Source: Devosia sp.
GTDB lineage: Bacteria; Pseudomonadota; Alphaproteobacteria; Rhizobiales; Devosiaceae
DNA: 9,465 nt
NCBI GenBank assembly: GCA_028290245.1
Contig: JAQGKG010000002.1
Span: 1 to 9,465 of the forward strand
Direction of reading: 5' to 3'
Of this stretch, positions 1 through 6,652 are shown piece by piece. The notes beneath the pieces are model-generated. The model worked only from the letters and a program-made list of their open reading frames with translations, was not told where the DNA came from and ran no database searches. Position 1 is the stretch's first letter; every line of letters begins with the position of its first letter. A program made the translations under genes and the position numbers.

Positions 1-1142
1 AGGTAGTCACGGTTCATTTCAATGCCGAGACCAGGCGCCTTATTGAGTTTCAAGCGACCATCCGAGTTGTCGAGCGGCTTGTCGATCAGGTGATCGTATT
101 TGCTGAGGTTCCACTCCGAGGTTTCGAGCCGATAGAAGTTGGGCACCGTCATCATCACCTGTGCGCCGGCGACCACGTTGATGGGCCCGGCGGCGTCGTG
201 CGGCGAGACGGGGATGTAATAAGCCTCACAAAGCGCGGATATCTTCTTGAGCTCGGTTATCCCGCCCGTCCATGTGACATCAGGCATGATGAAATCAGCC
301 AGTTTGCCCTCAAGGATCGGCACGAAGTCCCATTTGGTATGGCCACGTTCGCCCCATGAAATCGGCGCATTGACCTTGTCCCGCACCTGCTTGAGGGCAT
401 TGATGCTCTCGGGGGGAACTGGCTCCTCGAACCAGTCGATATCTCCAGCTTCTTCGAGGGTGCGACAGAGCCGGATTGCGGTCGGCACGTCGAAGCGCCC
501 ATGGGCATCGATGAGAACTTCGATGTCTGGGCCTGCGGTCTCGCGGATGAGGGCGGTGAGTTCGGCCGCTTCCCGCTCGTCCTTGCGGTTCATCGAGCCG
601 TCGAGATAGCCCTCGGATTGTTCGCGGGCGAAGCCATCGGCGTTCTTGGGTCCCTGCTGGGGAAACGGATCGAGCTTAAGCGCTGTGTGGCCCGAAGCGA
701 TGATATCGCGGATCTCCTGCACAACGGCGTCGTTGCTGGTGAATTTGCGCTGGTCGGGATGGGTATAGAGCAGGATGTCCTCGCGCACTGGCCCACCTAG
801 CAACTCATAGATCGGCTGACCCAGCACCTTGCCGCGAATGTCCCACAACGCGATGTCGATGGCGCTGACGCATTCCACCGCGGCCCCCCGGCTGCCCATG
901 TAGGTAAAGTTGCGGAAGATCTTGTGCCAGATCCTCTCGATATGGGCCGGGTTGTCGCCCTCGATTATCTTGCTGATCTGCGTCAGCATCACGCAGAGCG
1001 CGCGATTGGCTACGAAGGTGGTGGTGGTAATTTCTCCCCACCCCGAAACGCCCGCGTCGGTGGTTACCTCAACAAAGAGGAATTCGCCCCAATAGGATGC
1101 GCTGGACTTGATCAGCCATGGCCGAACGCCGGTAATCTTCAT
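1..1142 (-). CDS. Enolase-superfamily sugar-acid dehydratase (mandelate racemase/muconate lactonizing type), C-terminus cut by window edge
   Basis: Reading the minus strand from ATG at 1142 gives 380 open codons with no stop before the window edge, so only the last few residues (I estimate 10-25) are missing. The start is supported by AAGGGGG six bases upstream. Visible: N-terminal capping domain with SGWGE (33-37) and IDIALWDIRGK (95-105), then the barrel with ALKLDPF (154-160), IDAHGRF (211-217), WFEEP (237-241), WGER (263-266), MPDVTWTGGITE (286-297), SPHDAAGPI (313-321) and RLETSEW (338-344). By family knowledge D212, E239 and E265 bind Mg2+, H315 paired with D288 is the proton-abstracting dyad, and H214 is the acid that expels hydroxide, an arrangement shared with D-galactonate dehydratase. 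It therefore probably dehydrates an aldonic acid to a 2-keto-3-deoxy acid in the cytoplasm; the exact substrate is unknown. It lies 29 bp downstream of the GntR gene on the same strand and is probably co-transcribed with it. Dehydratase role likely; racemase or epimerase not excluded. Confidence 0.9.
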   Translation of the reverse strand, partial: MKITGVRPWLIKSSASYWGEFLFVEVTTDAGVSGWGEITTTTFVANRALCVMLTQISKIIEGDNPAHIERIWHKIFRNFTYMGSRGAAVECVSAIDIALWDIRGKVLGQPIYELLGGPVREDILLYTHPDQRKFTSNDAVVQEIRDIIASGHTALKLDPFPQQGPKNADGFAREQSEGYLDGSMNRKDEREAAELTALIRETAGPDIEVLIDAHGRFDVPTAIRLCRTLEEAGDIDWFEEPVPPESINALKQVRDKVNAPISWGERGHTKWDFVPILEGKLADFIMPDVTWTGGITELKKISALCEAYYIPVSPHDAAGPINVVAGAQVMMTVPNFYRLETSEWNLSKYDHLIDKPLDNSDGRLKLNKAPGLGIEMNRDY

Positions 1143-1171
1143 CGTCTTCCCCCTTGATGGTAAATGTGTCT

Positions 1172-1873
1172 TTAGCCCGCCCGCGCCGCATCGGCCGCGC
1201 GCATGTGTTCGAGAATGTGGCGGCCGGAGCCCTCGACATGTTGTGCAACCAGCGCTGCCGCTTTGTCGGCTTCGCCGTCCTTGATCAGTTGAATCAGCAA
1301 GCGGTGCTCACGCATCACCTGCACCCGGCGGGCCAGGGTGAAATTGAAGCGCCGGCTCACTGCCCGCAGAACTTCGCGGTGTTTCCACCAGAGTTCGGCC
1401 GCGTGCCGGTTGTAGTGCCGCTCATACATGATGGTGTGAAACCGGGTATCGAGTTCGCTGTGCGTAACCGGGTCGCCAAAATTGTTGGCTTCGATCTCGC
1501 CCTGCACCAGTTCGAGCTTGTTGATATCCTCGGGCGTGGCCATGCTGACAAACCAGCGCGTCAGTGCTGGCTCGATCAGCACGCCAATTTCATAGATGTC
1601 GCGAACGAAATCCTGGTCGATCGGGCGCACTCGCGCTCCACGATTGGGAGAAATGACTACGAAGCCTTCCCCGCGCAAAAGCTGCAACGCTTCACGGATA
1701 GGGTTGGTGGATGTCTGATGTCTCAACGCAAGGTCAGCGACGACCAGCCGCTCATTGGCAGCGAGGCGGCCTGAAATTATGTCATCCCTGATCTGCTCAT
1801 AGATCGACGCACCCTCTTTCGAGGCGCCGCTGGGCTCCATGCCCGCTGGCGGCTGTGCCTTGAAATCGCTCAT
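1172..1873 (-). CDS. GntR-family transcriptional regulator, FadR subfamily with FCD ligand-binding domain
   Basis: This 233-residue protein has the normal length for FadR-type GntR regulators. Residues about 23-83 form the winged helix: SIYEQIRDDIISGRL, a recognition region TSTNPIREALQLLRGEGFV (54-72) and the wing SPNRGARV (75-82). Residues about 88-225 are the all-helical FCD domain. D142, H146, H190 and H212 match the Asp/His set that binds a metal in many FCD regulators, which usually sense carboxylic acids or sugar acids. It is divergent from the ABC-transporter operon and directly upstream of a dehydratase gene, so it most likely represses both arms and is released by a pathway intermediate (inference). 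The start at 1873 has only a weak purine stretch upstream; an in-frame ATG at 1840 is possible but has no better ribosome binding site. The roughly 20-residue tail before the winged helix is polar and unremarkable. Confidence 0.93.
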   Translation of the reverse strand: MSDFKAQPPAGMEPSGASKEGASIYEQIRDDIISGRLAANERLVVADLALRHQTSTNPIREALQLLRGEGFVVISPNRGARVRPIDQDFVRDIYEIGVLIEPALTRWFVSMATPEDINKLELVQGEIEANNFGDPVTHSELDTRFHTIMYERHYNRHAAELWWKHREVLRAVSRRFNFTLARRVQVMREHRLLIQLIKDGEADKAAALVAQHVEGSGRHILEHMRAADAARAG

Positions 1874-1956
1874 CTACAGTCCCGTCGTCATAGCCGAATT
1901 GTGCCAATCTCTTCTAATTCGCGTCGGACGCGTCGTCACCGACATCAAACACGCCA

Positions 1957-1985
1957 TACACAACAATTCATGGATAATGTATAAT
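1957..1985 (+). promoter_or_regulatory. Candidate sigma-70 promoter of the transporter operon
   Basis: A perfect TATAAT lies at 1980-1985 and a TACACA (4 of 6 matches to TTGACA) at 1957-1962, separated by 17 bp, in the divergent region between the regulator and the binding-protein gene. Transcription would start near 1992, giving a leader of about 130 bases. A lone TTGACA at 1995-2000 has no good -10 box at the right distance, so this pair is preferred. Prediction from sequence only. Confidence 0.5.
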
Positions 1986-1987
1986 CC
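1972..1987. promoter_or_regulatory. Imperfect 16-bp palindrome, candidate GntR operator
   Basis: GGATAATGTATAATCC is an inverted repeat in which 6 of 8 half-site positions are symmetric (GGATwATn with its complement). It overlaps the TATAAT box of the predicted rightward promoter, where a bound repressor would block RNA polymerase. GntR/FadR dimers usually bind short AT-rich palindromes like this. Its position in the divergent region would let it control both arms. Binding by the neighbouring regulator is inferred. Confidence 0.45.
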
Positions 1988-2005
1988 GTTCCAGTTGACA
2001 CGCAA
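1978..2005 (-). promoter_or_regulatory. Weak candidate leftward promoter for the regulator-dehydratase arm
   Basis: On the minus strand TTGCGT (2005-2000) and TATACA (1983-1978) are 16 bp apart, a moderate match to a sigma-70 promoter pointing toward the GntR gene. It overlaps the palindrome at 1972-1987, which would fit autoregulation. The match is partial, and other -35 and -10 choices in this AT-rich patch are nearly as good. Confidence 0.25.
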
Positions 2006-2037
2006 TAGAGGTTCTGCAACGTTCTGCGCAGCGGAAT

Positions 2038-2104
2038 GTACACAAGAGGCAAAGCCCGGTGTACGGCGCCGCGAAAGGGACCTGCCGCGTCAGACGCTGG
2101 CGGG
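2038..2104 (+). other. Structured mRNA leader of the binding-protein gene: two potential hairpins
   Basis: The predicted leader has two inverted repeats. The first pairs GTACAC (2038-2043) with GTGTAC (2059-2064) around a 15-base loop. The second, 2081-2104, pairs CCTGCCGCGT with ACGCTGGCGGG through ten pairs (one G-T wobble, one bulged T at 2098) and a CAG loop. The second ends five bases before the Shine-Dalgarno sequence at 2110-2115. No U-run follows, so these are not terminators. They could protect the mRNA 5' end or tune translation. No known riboswitch class is recognised here. Confidence 0.4.
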
Positions 2105-2109
2105 GAGAC

Positions 2110-2115
2110 AGGAGG
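2110..2115 (+). promoter_or_regulatory. Ribosome binding site AGGAGG fixing the binding-protein start
   Basis: A perfect AGGAGG lies five bases before ATG 2121. It chooses this start over the longer open frame, which extends back to 1839 and would overlap the promoter region and the 5' end of the divergent regulator gene. The signal peptide begins exactly at this ATG. Confidence 0.85.
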
Positions 2116-2120
2116 ACGTA

Positions 2121-3602
2121 ATGAGGAACTTTCGACTGGGCCGTGCGCTTGCGCATGGCGCATTAGTCTCTGCGCTTGCGGTGTCGATGCTGAGCACTTC
2201 CGTGAACGCTCAAAGTGTCGATCTCAGCAAGTGGTCGCCGGAATACGTGCGGTCGATCGCCGGCACCGAAGAGTATGATACCGGCGAACTATGCGGGAAT
2301 GTCACGCCGCTCGACTACACCGGAAAGCTGAGCTTCTGGTATCAGGGTGTGTTCGAGGGCGACCCCGATCTGCTGCGCCAGTATTACAAGGATTTCTTCG
2401 AAGCATTCCGCGCGACCTACCCCAACATCGACCTTCAGGAACAGGCGCTCACCTATAACGACCTGCTCGACAAGTTCCGTACCGCGCTGCTCGGCAATGC
2501 CGGCCCGATGGTCGTGCGCCTGCAGATCCTGGGGGGCGTCGAATTCGCCTCAAAGGGTTATCTGCAGGAGTTGAGCCCCGAGGACGTTGGCTGGAAGACC
2601 GAAGATTTCTGGCCGGGCGCAATGAAGTCCGTGATGTGGGAAGGCAAGGCCTACGGCATCCCCACCAACAACGAAACCATGGCGCTGATCTGGAACGCCG
2701 ACATCTTCAAGCGCGCCGGACTTGACCCTGAAAATCCCCCCGCCACCTGGGACGACGTGGTCGCCTACTCCAAGCAGATCCATGACAATCTCGGCATTGC
2801 CGGCTACGGCCTGGTAGCGCGCAAGAATGCGGGTAACACCCCCTACCGCTTCATGCCCCAGCTCTGGGGCTATGGTGGCGGCGTGTTCGACGAGACCGAT
2901 CCGAACCCGACCTACAGCGAAGTTCGGATCAACAGCGATGCTAGCAAGGCAGCGCTGCAGGCATCCTACGACATGTACGTGCGCGACAAGTCGGTTCCCG
3001 TGTCGGCGCTAACCAATCAGCAGGCCGACAACCAGCCACTGTTCCTGGCTGGTCAGGTGGCCATGATGATCTCGCATCCGTCCGACTATAACGTGATGCT
3101 GGATCTGCAGGCCAAGGCGACTGGCACCGACAAAGAAAAGGCGCAGACCGTCATCGACAACATGCGCTACGGCCTGATCCCCACCGGTCCTGACGGCAAG
3201 CGTGCCGTGGTGTTCGGTGGTTCCAACATCCACATCCTGAACCCCGAATATGTCGAGGGCGGCGTAGTGGACGAGGCGGCTGCCAAGGCGATGGTCTGCT
3301 TCTGGACCAGTCCAGAATGGTCCCTGAAGATGGCCTACGCAGGCTCCAACCCGGGCAACCTCAACGGCTTCAAGACCAAGTGGATGAAGGAGCGCCTCGA
3401 TACGATCAGGTTCCTCGATGTCACCACCTCGATGCTTCCTTACGGCGTGCCCTTCCCCACGCTGCCGGAGACTCCCGAGATCATGAACATCATCATCCCG
3501 GACATGCTGCAGAACGCCTTGACCGGCGCGATGACCGTGGATGAAGCGGCCGACGATGCGGCCAAGAAGATCAGCGACCTGAAGGGCGGCGGCGGCCTCT
3601 AG
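2121..3602 (+). CDS. Periplasmic sugar-binding protein of a CUT1-type ABC transporter (family 1 extracellular solute-binding protein)
   Basis: The protein has 493 residues. Residues 1-30 form a Sec signal peptide: basic MRNFRLGR, a hydrophobic core about 14-24 and a likely cut after NA (29-30). The mature part looks like the UgpB/MalE family: first strand GKLSFWYQG (68-76), YNDLLDKFRTAL (112-123), GKAYGIPTNNETMALIWN (175-192), LFLAGQVAMMI (307-317) and SPEWSLKMA (397-405). It binds the substrate in the periplasm and delivers it to the permeases encoded next. Oddities: about 38 residues lie between the predicted cleavage site and the first strand, longer than in MalE or UgpB, and the mature protein has only two cysteines, C58 and C393, which could form a disulfide. 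There is no lipobox, so it should be soluble. It is the first gene of the transporter operon. The family is clear; the ligand (oligosaccharide, monosaccharide or sugar acid) cannot be read from the sequence. Confidence 0.95.
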   Translation: MRNFRLGRALAHGALVSALAVSMLSTSVNAQSVDLSKWSPEYVRSIAGTEEYDTGELCGNVTPLDYTGKLSFWYQGVFEGDPDLLRQYYKDFFEAFRATYPNIDLQEQALTYNDLLDKFRTALLGNAGPMVVRLQILGGVEFASKGYLQELSPEDVGWKTEDFWPGAMKSVMWEGKAYGIPTNNETMALIWNADIFKRAGLDPENPPATWDDVVAYSKQIHDNLGIAGYGLVARKNAGNTPYRFMPQLWGYGGGVFDETDPNPTYSEVRINSDASKAALQASYDMYVRDKSVPVSALTNQQADNQPLFLAGQVAMMISHPSDYNVMLDLQAKATGTDKEKAQTVIDNMRYGLIPTGPDGKRAVVFGGSNIHILNPEYVEGGVVDEAAAKAMVCFWTSPEWSLKMAYAGSNPGNLNGFKTKWMKERLDTIRFLDVTTSMLPYGVPFPTLPETPEIMNIIIPDMLQNALTGAMTVDEAADDAAKKISDLKGGGGL

Positions 3603-3623
3603 CCACCAGCCGACGTGAAACCC

Positions 3624-3651
3624 GACCGGCGGCGCCTGTACGCTGCCGGTC
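3624..3651 (+). other. Strong intergenic stem-loop between binding-protein and permease genes
   Basis: GACCGGCGGCG (3624-3634) pairs with CGCTGCCGGTC (3641-3651) over 11 positions, one of them a G-T wobble, around the loop CCTGTA. It is followed by CCCCCTTCC rather than a U-run, so it is a poor intrinsic terminator. In ABC operons a hairpin at this position often blocks 3' exonucleases and raises the amount of binding-protein mRNA relative to the permease message, as in malE-malF. The function here is inferred from position. Confidence 0.6.
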
Positions 3652-3682
3652 CCCCTTCCTGCCAATGATGAAGAGCCCAACA

Positions 3683-4642
3683 ATGACCACTGTTGCAGGC
3701 CATGCTGGCCTTTCGCGCAAACACTTCGTGGTGCAACCCAGTTTGCTGCAGCAGATGTGGACGAGCCGCGCCGACTACCTCTACGTGCTGCCGGCGATTG
3801 TGGTGATGCTCGTCGTCATCGCCTATCCCATCTACTACACGATTGACCTATCGTTCTTCAAAACGCCGCCGGGTCTGCAGCTGCGAGACAAAATCTTCGT
3901 CGGCGTCGACAACTACACTTCCATCCTATCGAGCGAGGTGTTCTGGCGCGTTACGCTCAACACTGTGATCTGGACGGTAGCCTCGACGCTCATCGCTTTC
4001 GTACTTGGATTTGGTTCGGCGTTAGCACTGCATCGCGACTTTGCCGGCCGCGCTGTCCTTCGCGCCATTCTCATCATTCCGTGGGTCATCAGCGCAGTTG
4101 CAGCGTCGTACATCTGGAAATGGATGTATCACTCCGACTTCGGCCTGATCGGCGCCGTGCTGGTGCAGTTGGGAATCGTAGACACCCAGCCCAACTTTAT
4201 CGACAACATCTACAGCGTCCTGCCCTCGCTGATCGTGGTCAACATCTGGCGTGAATTTCCTTTCGCCATGATCATGATGATGGCCGGCTTGCAGACGGTT
4301 CCAGAGCAGCTTTTGCGGGCCGCGCGCGTCGATGGCGCCTCAGCATGGCAGCGCTTCTGGCACATCACGCTGCCGCATATGGCAGGCGTGTCGACGGTCA
4401 CTATCCTTTTGCTCGCCGTCGCGAATTTCAACTCCTTCATCATCCCCTGGATCATGACGGGCGGCGGGCCATCTAACGCCTCCCATATCTGGATTACTCA
4501 CATTTACGAGTTGGCCTTCGGGCGCCAGCGTTGGGGCGTGGCGGCAGCCTATTCGGTCCTGCTGTTCATCATCCTGATGTCGCTGGGCTACTTCTATGTG
4601 CGCGCGCTCAGCGCAAATGAGAAAAAGGAGCAAGGCGCGTGA
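3683..4642 (+). CDS. Sugar ABC transporter permease 1 (MalF/UgpA type)
   Basis: The protein has 319 residues from ATG 3683. That start is preferred because GAAGAG lies eight bases upstream, while the in-frame ATGs at 3665 and 3668 have a pyrimidine-rich leader; starting at 3665 would add six residues. Six hydrophobic segments are visible at about 33-56, 92-117, 125-146, 178-200, 236-258 and 287-306. The EAA loop that contacts the ATPase is at 208-231 (EQLLRAARVDGASAWQRFWH...), with the conserved glycine G218 and family-typical spacing before the last two membrane segments. With the second permease it forms the inner-membrane channel for the substrate delivered by the upstream binding protein. 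Its end overlaps the next gene by 4 bp, indicating translational coupling. The family is secure; the substrate is unknown. Confidence 0.95.
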   Translation: MTTVAGHAGLSRKHFVVQPSLLQQMWTSRADYLYVLPAIVVMLVVIAYPIYYTIDLSFFKTPPGLQLRDKIFVGVDNYTSILSSEVFWRVTLNTVIWTVASTLIAFVLGFGSALALHRDFAGRAVLRAILIIPWVISAVAASYIWKWMYHSDFGLIGAVLVQLGIVDTQPNFIDNIYSVLPSLIVVNIWREFPFAMIMMMAGLQTVPEQLLRAARVDGASAWQRFWHITLPHMAGVSTVTILLLAVANFNSFIIPWIMTGGGPSNASHIWITHIYELAFGRQRWGVAAAYSVLLFIILMSLGYFYVRALSANEKKEQGA

Positions 4643-5520
4643 CCTCGGCATCTCAGATTTCAAGGCCGCGCAGCCGCAAGGGCGTCGACGGCTGGCGCTG
4701 GACTGGCCGGTTCTTTCTGGTCTTCATGATCCTCTACACGGCTATCCCGATGGTCTGGATGCTGCTGACCTCTATCAAGTCGGGCTTTGCCGCAATGCAG
4801 TTCCCGCCGCAGTGGTGGCCATCCGAGCCGACGCTGGCCAGCTACCAGAAGCTGCTCGATCCACAGAACAGCGTGGGGCAGGATTTCCTTCGCTTCTTCT
4901 GGAATAGCCTGTTTGTCTCGGTCTGCACCACAATCCTGGCAGTCCTTGTGGCCGTTCCGGCGGCCTATGCTTTCTCCCGCTTCCGCTTTCCCGGCCGCCG
5001 CTTTTTGTTCTTCGCAGTGCTGCTGCGGAACATGTTCCCGGCGGTCATTTTCCTAGTGCCGCTGTTCATCCTGATGCGCGTGCTTGGGCTGGTAAATACC
5101 CACGGCTCGCTAATCTTGACTTACCTGACGTTCGGGCTGCCGCTGGCGATCTGGTTGCTTAAGGGGTTCTACGACAACATCCCGATCCAGCTCGAGCAGG
5201 CAGCGCGCATAGACGGCGCCACGCGCTTCCAGGCGTTCCTGCTCATCGTCACGCCCTTGTCGGTGCCCGGCATCATTGCCACGGCGATCTATTCGTTCAT
5301 CGGCGCCTGGAACGAATACATCTACGCCGCCACCTTCCTGACCAAGAACGACCAACTCACATTGCCGGTCGGAATCCAGCGGTTCTTTTCCGAGAACACG
5401 ACGGACTTTCCCGGCCTGATGGCTGCAAGCTTCATCATGAGCGTGCCGGTGGTTGTGCTGTTCCTCGTCCTGCAAAAGTACTTCGTGCGTGCCCTCACCG
5501 AAGGCGCCGTCAAACACTAG
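4639..5520 (+). CDS. Sugar ABC transporter permease 2 (MalG/UgpE type)
   Basis: This 293-residue protein starts at GTG 4639, inside the sequence GTGA that also holds the stop of permease 1. AGGAG at 4626-4630, eight bases upstream, supports this start. Predicted membrane segments are near 24-45, 88-112, 122-148, 157-175, 209-230 and 262-280. The EAA loop is at 186-208 (EQAARIDGATRFQAFLLIVTP...) with G193 conserved. The periplasmic stretch with LTLPVGIQRFF (240-250) is typical of MalG-like subunits. It pairs with permease 1 to form the translocation path. A four-base overlap upstream and 11 bp downstream to the ATPase gene place it firmly in the operon. Confidence 0.95.
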   Translation: MTSASQISRPRSRKGVDGWRWTGRFFLVFMILYTAIPMVWMLLTSIKSGFAAMQFPPQWWPSEPTLASYQKLLDPQNSVGQDFLRFFWNSLFVSVCTTILAVLVAVPAAYAFSRFRFPGRRFLFFAVLLRNMFPAVIFLVPLFILMRVLGLVNTHGSLILTYLTFGLPLAIWLLKGFYDNIPIQLEQAARIDGATRFQAFLLIVTPLSVPGIIATAIYSFIGAWNEYIYAATFLTKNDQLTLPVGIQRFFSENTTDFPGLMAASFIMSVPVVVLFLVLQKYFVRALTEGAVKH

Positions 5521-5531
5521 GAGTTTCGCCG

Positions 5532-6629
5532 ATGGCTGAGGTTGTCCTACAACACGTCATGAAATATTACGGCAATCTTGCTGCCGTGAACGATGTGAAT
5601 TTTACCGTCAACGATGGCGAGTTCGTCGCGCTGGTGGGGCCTTCGGGCTGCGGCAAGACCACGACACTTAACCTCATCGCCGGGCTTTTGCCGATGAGTG
5701 GCGGTGACATCTCCATCGGCGATCGCATCGTCAATGACCTCGATCCCAAGGATCGGGACATCGCAATGGTGTTCCAGAACTATGCGCTTTACCCAAACAA
5801 GAGCGTCTACAAGAACCTGGCGTTTCCTCTGCAGATGCGGAAACTGCCCAACGACGAGATCGACCGCAAGGTGCAGGCGGCTGCAAAGGTTCTGGACATT
5901 ACCTATCTGCTGGAGCGCAAGCCACGTGAACTCTCCGGTGGCCAGCAGCAGCGCGTAGCACTTGGCCGTGCCTTGGTGCGCGATCCGGCTGTGTTCCTGA
6001 TGGACGAGCCGCTATCCAATCTAGACGCCAAGCTGCGCGTGCAGATGCGTTCGGAAATCAAGCGATTCCACCAGGACCTCAATGCCACGATCGTCTACGT
6101 CACCCATGACCAGCTTGAGGCTGTTACCATGGCCGACAAGATGGCGGTGATGAATGGTGGCCTGCTCCAGCAATACGACACGCCAGCGCGGGTGTTCGCC
6201 AATCCCATCAACATGTTCGTTGCCGGTTTTATTGGCAGCCCTGCCATGAGCCTGGTTCCCCTGCAGGCGAGTACGGTCGATGGGCGCGTTTCGCTCAGCA
6301 GCGTTGAAGGCTGGTCCCTCCCGCTTTCGGATGCAAATGCCCGCAAAGTCGCTTCCGCAAAGTCTGCCAAAGTGGTCCTGGGGGCCCGTCACTCCACCAT
6401 CCGTCTGCACAAGGAAGCCGCAACCGGCTTTGTACCGGCAAAGGTCTATACGGTCGAGCCAACCGGCGACATTACGTTCGTACAAGCATTTTTGTCCGGT
6501 GCGATCGTCAATATCAGCCTTCCGCCAACCGTCTCGGTGGCCCCTGACGAAATGGTCTGGCTCGAATTCGACCAAGAGCGCATCCACCTGTTCGATGGCG
6601 AAACCGAAATGGCATTGCGCGCCGACTGA
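5532..6629 (+). CDS. Sugar ABC transporter ATPase (MalK/UgpC/MsmK type)
   Basis: The 365 residues match the family's usual length. The nucleotide-binding domain (about 1-235) carries Walker A GPSGCGKTT (36-44), Q-loop Q82 in FQNYALYP, signature LSGGQQQRVALGRAL (134-148), Walker B VFLMDEP (154-160; D158, E159), D-loop SNLD (162-165) and switch H192. The C-terminal part (about 236-360) is the TOBE/OB-fold region found in CUT1 ATPases. It powers the two permeases through their EAA loops on the cytoplasmic side. The position after ALYP is N89, where MalK-type proteins usually have His; this is a minor variation. AGGAG at 5519-5523 overlaps the previous stop codon and lies eight bases before ATG 5532. 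ATPases of this type can serve several transporters, but the operon position points to this one. Confidence 0.96.
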   Translation: MAEVVLQHVMKYYGNLAAVNDVNFTVNDGEFVALVGPSGCGKTTTLNLIAGLLPMSGGDISIGDRIVNDLDPKDRDIAMVFQNYALYPNKSVYKNLAFPLQMRKLPNDEIDRKVQAAAKVLDITYLLERKPRELSGGQQQRVALGRALVRDPAVFLMDEPLSNLDAKLRVQMRSEIKRFHQDLNATIVYVTHDQLEAVTMADKMAVMNGGLLQQYDTPARVFANPINMFVAGFIGSPAMSLVPLQASTVDGRVSLSSVEGWSLPLSDANARKVASAKSAKVVLGARHSTIRLHKEAATGFVPAKVYTVEPTGDITFVQAFLSGAIVNISLPPTVSVAPDEMVWLEFDQERIHLFDGETEMALRAD

Positions 6630-6652
6630 ACGGCGCCCCAGCGAGACCGACT

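Noticed and set aside
90..1157. Several plus-strand open frames of 60-120 codons at the left end
   Set aside because: They are antisense or shifted frames over the minus-strand dehydratase, whose frame is open for 380 codons and carries all catalytic motifs. None resembles a known protein.
1154..1774. 206-codon plus-strand open frame
   Set aside because: It lies entirely opposite the clear GntR/FCD regulator and has no ribosome binding site or recognisable domain; high GC content makes such antisense frames common.
1923..1943. Short inverted repeat GTCGG/CCGAC with an internal GACGCGTC palindrome
   Set aside because: Only a 5-bp stem in GC-rich DNA and outside the predicted promoter; not distinguishable from chance.
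1995..2023. TTGACA at 1995-2000 as a second rightward -35 box
   Set aside because: At 16-18 bp spacing only CAACGT, AACGTT or ACGTTC is available as -10, all poor matches. The TATAAT at 1980-1985 is more convincing.
1839..2120. Upstream extension of the binding-protein frame
   Set aside because: It would cover the promoter and overlap the divergent regulator; the AGGAGG and the signal peptide both mark ATG 2121 as the start.
3009..3683. 224-codon minus-strand open frame opposite the binding-protein gene
   Set aside because: A mirror frame of a high-GC gene: low-complexity His/Gly/Arg-rich composition, no domain, no ribosome binding site.
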